A stretch of DNA of 64,000 nucleotides from the NCBI RefSeq assembly GCF_040026395.1, contig NZ_CP157278.1, forward strand, positions 3,782,001 to 3,846,000. The letters are read 5' to 3'. This document shows, in pieces, positions 61,357-64,000 of the stretch. Within the stretch, counting starts at the first letter, position 1; the number at the start of each line of letters is the position of its first letter. The notes under the pieces were generated by a model. That model was not told the DNA's origin, made no database searches, and saw only the letters and a list, made by a program, of their open reading frames with translations. Made by a program: the position numbers and the translations under genes. Source of the stretch: Pedobacter lusitanus (GTDB lineage: Bacteria; Bacteroidota; Bacteroidia; Sphingobacteriales; Sphingobacteriaceae).

Positions 61357-61893
61357 ATGGCAGAATTAGATACCTCCGGCGGGGGTGGCAAAAAGGGTGG
61401 GAAAGTAAGAAGTAAGAAATCGTCTACGAAAGTAGATTTAACCGCGATGGTTGATTTGGCTTTCTTATTGATTACCTTCTTCATGTTAACCACCACGCTG
61501 AATAAACCAATCGCAATGGATATTGCGAAGCCGGATAAAGATGAAAAGTCTGAACAAAGACTTGAATTAAGGGCATCTCAGACTATGACAATTTTGTTAG
61601 GTAAAAACAATAAAGTTGCATGGTACATGGGAGAAGCTGGTAAATCAGCTCCTGAAGTTCAGGATTTTACTCAGATCAGAAAATCGATACTGGACAACAA
61701 ACAAAAAGTACAGGCTGCAAGTGGTAAATCAATCGTTATGGTGATTAAACCAACTTCTGGCGCTACCTATAAAAACTTTGTTGATATCATGGATGAATTA
61801 GCAATTACCGGAATCAAATCGGCTCCTGCAATTGACGATGAAAACATCACTGATGCTGAAAAAGCATTCATGAAATCGCAGAATCTTTTATAA
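61357..61893 (+). CDS. exbD: ExbD/TolR-type protein, second copy
   Basis: 178 residues; Gly-rich start (MAELDTSGGGGKKGGKVRS), then the transmembrane anchor VDLTAMVDLAFLLITFFML with the conserved Asp near residue 32. It differs clearly from the first copy in its periplasmic domain. Two ExbD genes in one operon are usual in Bacteroidota, and may form a heterodimer. The gene starts 7 bases after the first copy. Confidence 0.9.
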   Translation: MAELDTSGGGGKKGGKVRSKKSSTKVDLTAMVDLAFLLITFFMLTTTLNKPIAMDIAKPDKDEKSEQRLELRASQTMTILLGKNNKVAWYMGEAGKSAPEVQDFTQIRKSILDNKQKVQAASGKSIVMVIKPTSGATYKNFVDIMDELAITGIKSAPAIDDENITDAEKAFMKSQNLL

Positions 61894-61920
61894 TATTATT
61901 AACATTTTAAATAACAAGCA

Positions 61921-62742
61921 ATGTTCGGATCTAAAATAGATTTATTCAATAAAGAATGGCTTGATGTTGTTTTCGCTAAAAAGAACAAATCTTACGGTGC
62001 TTACGAGTTACGTAAACAGAATGGCGCGAACACATCCAAAGCACTACTTTTTGCTTCGGCAGCTTTTATATTTTTGTTTCTTTTACCTAAGATCGTTACT
62101 CTGATCAAAGGTCAGCTTCCTGAAGAGGAAATTGTGAAACAGGTTGAAGTTGTTGTTGCACCTCCGCCGCCGGTGGATCCAAAAACACCTCCGCCGCCTC
62201 CGGTAGAGCCTCCGCCACCAAAGACGGATCAAATCAAGTTCCCTCCTCCGATTGTAAAACCGGATAATCAGGTACGTGATGAAGATCCTCCGCAGATTGA
62301 GCAATTAAAAGCTGCTGACCCAGGTCAGAAAACAATCGAAGGTGATCCGGGAGCTGATATCGTAGTGACTGGTCCTGTAGGTGAAGGTCCTAAACAGGCA
62401 GCAGTAGTGGAAGATACTAAAGTTTATGACTTCGTAAGTATCGAAACTCAGCCAGGTTTCCCTGGAGGTATGGAGAAATTCTATGCTTATCTGCATAAAG
62501 CAGTAAGATATCCTCCTATGGCTCAGGAAAATAATATCCAGGGTAAAGTGTTCTTGTCTTTCGTAGTTGAGAAAGATGGTCGTCTTACCGATATTAAAGT
62601 TGAGCGTAAATTAGGTGGTGGTACTGATGAAGAAGCCATCAGGGTATTAAAGGCCAGTCCAAAATGGACTCCTGGTATCCAGAATGGTAAACCTGTTCGT
62701 GTGAAGTATAACATCCCGATCAGTTTTACTTTATCTAACTAA
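61921..62742 (+). CDS. tonB: TonB-like energy transducer
   Basis: 273 residues. One membrane helix at about 36-57 (ALLFASAAFIFLFLLPKIVTL), a proline-rich periplasmic linker (PPPPVDPKTPPPPPVEPP type, about 75-105), and the C-terminal TonB domain with GGMEKFYAYLHKAVRYPPMA, NIQGKVFLSFVVEKDGR and VKYNIPISFTLSN. It couples the ExbB/ExbD motor to TonB-dependent outer-membrane receptors. The start AKKNKSYGAYELRK is typical of the Bacteroidota TonB family. Confidence 0.93.
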   Translation: MFGSKIDLFNKEWLDVVFAKKNKSYGAYELRKQNGANTSKALLFASAAFIFLFLLPKIVTLIKGQLPEEEIVKQVEVVVAPPPPVDPKTPPPPPVEPPPPKTDQIKFPPPIVKPDNQVRDEDPPQIEQLKAADPGQKTIEGDPGADIVVTGPVGEGPKQAAVVEDTKVYDFVSIETQPGFPGGMEKFYAYLHKAVRYPPMAQENNIQGKVFLSFVVEKDGRLTDIKVERKLGGGTDEEAIRVLKASPKWTPGIQNGKPVRVKYNIPISFTLSN

Positions 62743-62756
62743 TATTATTTACTATA

Positions 62757-62981
62757 ATGTTTGACTTCAATACATTTAAACAGAAATCGCCTCAACAGCG
62801 ATTTCTGTTCATTTTAGGGCTAGTGATGCTCACCATGTATCTGGTACTGGGAGCTGCTCTGATCTTTTGGAAAGACATTCCGTTTGAGATTAAGCCGACC
62901 TACCGCATTTTATTTGGGCTATTGCTGATTGTTTATGCAATCATCAGATTTTTCCGTTTAATTAATCAAAAAGACAATTAG
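62757..62981 (+). CDS. Small two-helix membrane protein after tonB
   Basis: 74 residues, with two hydrophobic helices (LFILGLVMLTMYLVLGAALIF and YRILFGLLLIVYAIIRFF). Not recognised, but its position between tonB and the PstS-like gene, with gaps of 14 and 1 bases, makes cotranscription likely. Perhaps an accessory to the transport complex. Confidence 0.75.
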   Translation: MFDFNTFKQKSPQQRFLFILGLVMLTMYLVLGAALIFWKDIPFEIKPTYRILFGLLLIVYAIIRFFRLINQKDN

Positions 62982-62982
62982 A

Positions 62983-63888
62983 ATGAAGAAGCTAATTTTT
63001 ATCCTGCCATTATTTTTATTTATTGCCTGTAAGCAAAAACCTAAAAATGATGATGGGGGGGGATCTCGTACTTCAGGCACTGTTAAAATGCTTGTCGATG
63101 AAAGCTTTTCTTCAGTTCTTCAGGATCAGATTGAAGTTTTTAAACTGGATTATCCGGATGCCAGGTTTGAACTGATACAGGGCAATGAGAATAAAATCCT
63201 TCCTACTTTTCTAAATGATAGCGTAAGGGTGGCCATTTTATCAAGAATGCTTACTCCGGAAGAAGAGAAAGCCTACAGCAAAAGGAGTATTCCTGTTTTT
63301 ACATCCAGGTTCGCTATTGATGGTATTGCATTGATAACCGGAAATGACAATCCTGACTCTACAATTACTGCGGATGAGGTTGTCTCTATACTGAAAGGAA
63401 CATCTGCTTCAGGAAAACAACTCGTTTTCGATAACGCTTATTCGAGCACACTGCGCTACTTCAAAGACCTTGCAAAAATTAAAGATCTGCCTAAATCAGG
63501 TATTTATACTTTGCAGAACAATAATGACGTTATAAAATACGTTGCAGAACATAAGAACTATATTGGGGTTGTTGGGGTGAACTGGCTACTAAAAAGTAGC
63601 AGGGATCAGCAGGACTTTACCTCTAAGGTGAAAGTTATGGGTGTAAAAAACACCGCGGGCAAAAAAGGGGATAATGCCTTTTATAAACCTACTCAAAAGA
63701 ACTTAATTGATGGTATATATCCTTTTCTGAGGAATATATATATTGTTAATGCGGAAGGTAAAAATGGTTTAGGCACGGGTTTTGCAACGTGGTTAACTGG
63801 CCAGAGGGGTCAGCTGATCGTTTTGAAATCCGGACTGGGACCAAACAAAATGAATCCGCGGGAGATTAATATAAAAAATAAAAATTAA
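62983..63888 (+). CDS. PstS-like substrate-binding lipoprotein
   Basis: 301 residues with lipoprotein signal (FILPLFLFIACKQ, lipid-modified Cys at residue 16). The body has the PstS/PBP-like pattern: TVKMLVDESFSSVLQDQIEVF, a low-affinity SRMLTPEEEKAY, and a C-terminal part with GLGTGFATWLTG and GQLIVLKSGLGP. It resembles phosphate-binding PstS-like proteins, but the pstSCAB genes are absent, so the ligand and partner are uncertain. It sits at the end of the TonB operon. Confidence 0.85.
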   Translation: MKKLIFILPLFLFIACKQKPKNDDGGGSRTSGTVKMLVDESFSSVLQDQIEVFKLDYPDARFELIQGNENKILPTFLNDSVRVAILSRMLTPEEEKAYSKRSIPVFTSRFAIDGIALITGNDNPDSTITADEVVSILKGTSASGKQLVFDNAYSSTLRYFKDLAKIKDLPKSGIYTLQNNNDVIKYVAEHKNYIGVVGVNWLLKSSRDQQDFTSKVKVMGVKNTAGKKGDNAFYKPTQKNLIDGIYPFLRNIYIVNAEGKNGLGTGFATWLTGQRGQLIVLKSGLGPNKMNPREINIKNKN

Positions 63889-63971
63889 TATTATATTGAG
63901 CCCTGACCTGGCAGAGGTTATTGGTGCGCCAAAAACGAATTAGCTAAATACTAAAAACAAATAGAAAACGG

Positions 63972-64000
63972 ATGAAAACTGCATTTTTCCATGCATGCTT
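63972..64000 (+). CDS. Start of a possible next gene (truncated by window end)
   Basis: ATG at 63972 starts a frame MKTAFFHAC that runs off the window. Eighty-three bases separate it from the PstS-like gene. Only nine codons are visible, so this is a guess based on position and the signal-peptide-like start. Confidence 0.3.

Noticed and set aside
1..64000. CRISPR array
   Set aside because: No set of regularly spaced 25-40 bp repeats with unique spacers; the only regular repeat is the 11-bp GAGTCCAC unit, too short for CRISPR.

Overview
The window looks like chromosomal DNA of a Bacteroidota bacterium of the Sphingobacteriaceae type, most like Pedobacter. This rests on gene content (GldD, futalosine-pathway menaquinone genes, a NagB fused to a PIG-L deacetylase, a secreted GH37 trehalase, an ExbB-ExbD-ExbD-TonB operon), on AT-rich DNA, on the near absence of Shine-Dalgarno sequences, and on promoters of the Bacteroidota form (TTTG/TTG about 17-18 nt upstream of TAnnTTTG). 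The genus is inferred from memory of families, not from a search.

Region 1 (1-28.3 kb) is ordinary housekeeping DNA: the end of a TPR protein, comA, aroE, gldD, a metallo-hydrolase, a LolC/E-type permease, mqnD-mqnB, a pterin pair (PTPS-like and folE), fabD, a 1240-residue membrane histidine kinase, a GH10-like lipoprotein or secreted hydrolase, a double-domain M16 peptidase, nagB-PIG-L, an S41 protease, a ferredoxin and its reductase, lpxH, prfA, then a tRNA-Asp gene. A small cassette (MFS exporter, HxlR regulator, AlkD-like repair protein) lies between two almost identical tRNA-Asp units, each with its own promoter and terminator.

Region 2 (about 28.6-48.5 kb) is the accessory part and the most interesting. 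It starts just after the second tRNA-Asp and encodes a phage-type contractile tail without any capsid, terminase, portal, integrase or replication gene: a LexA/CI-like S24 repressor with divergent operator palindromes, DUF3164-like and small regulatory genes, a lysis block (CHAP/NlpC-like endolysin, small membrane protein, anchored protein), sheath, tube, a tail chaperone with a textbook -1 programmed frameshift (A AAA AAC plus hairpin), tape measure, hub, spike, wedge (W, J, I), a collar-type fibre and then three tandem large fibre genes sharing one N-terminal adaptor, followed by a coupled glycosyltransferase-like gene. I read it as an SOS-inducible R-type tailocin derived from a Mu/P2-like phage, with a multi-fibre set for host range. 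A TetR regulator follows.

Region 3 (49.4-54.8 kb) holds carbohydrate enzymes on the minus strand (a 1004-residue secreted glycoside-hydrolase-like protein and a trehalase) with a LacI-type operator candidate. Region 4 (54.8-64 kb) returns to core genes: metK, a lipid kinase, an eIF1/SUI1-like factor, pckA, and the ExbB-ExbD-ExbD-TonB energy-transducing operon followed by a PstS-like lipoprotein. Between trehalase and metK is a peculiar in-phase 11-bp repeat (GAGTCCACNNN x4) ending in a perfect 14-bp hairpin.
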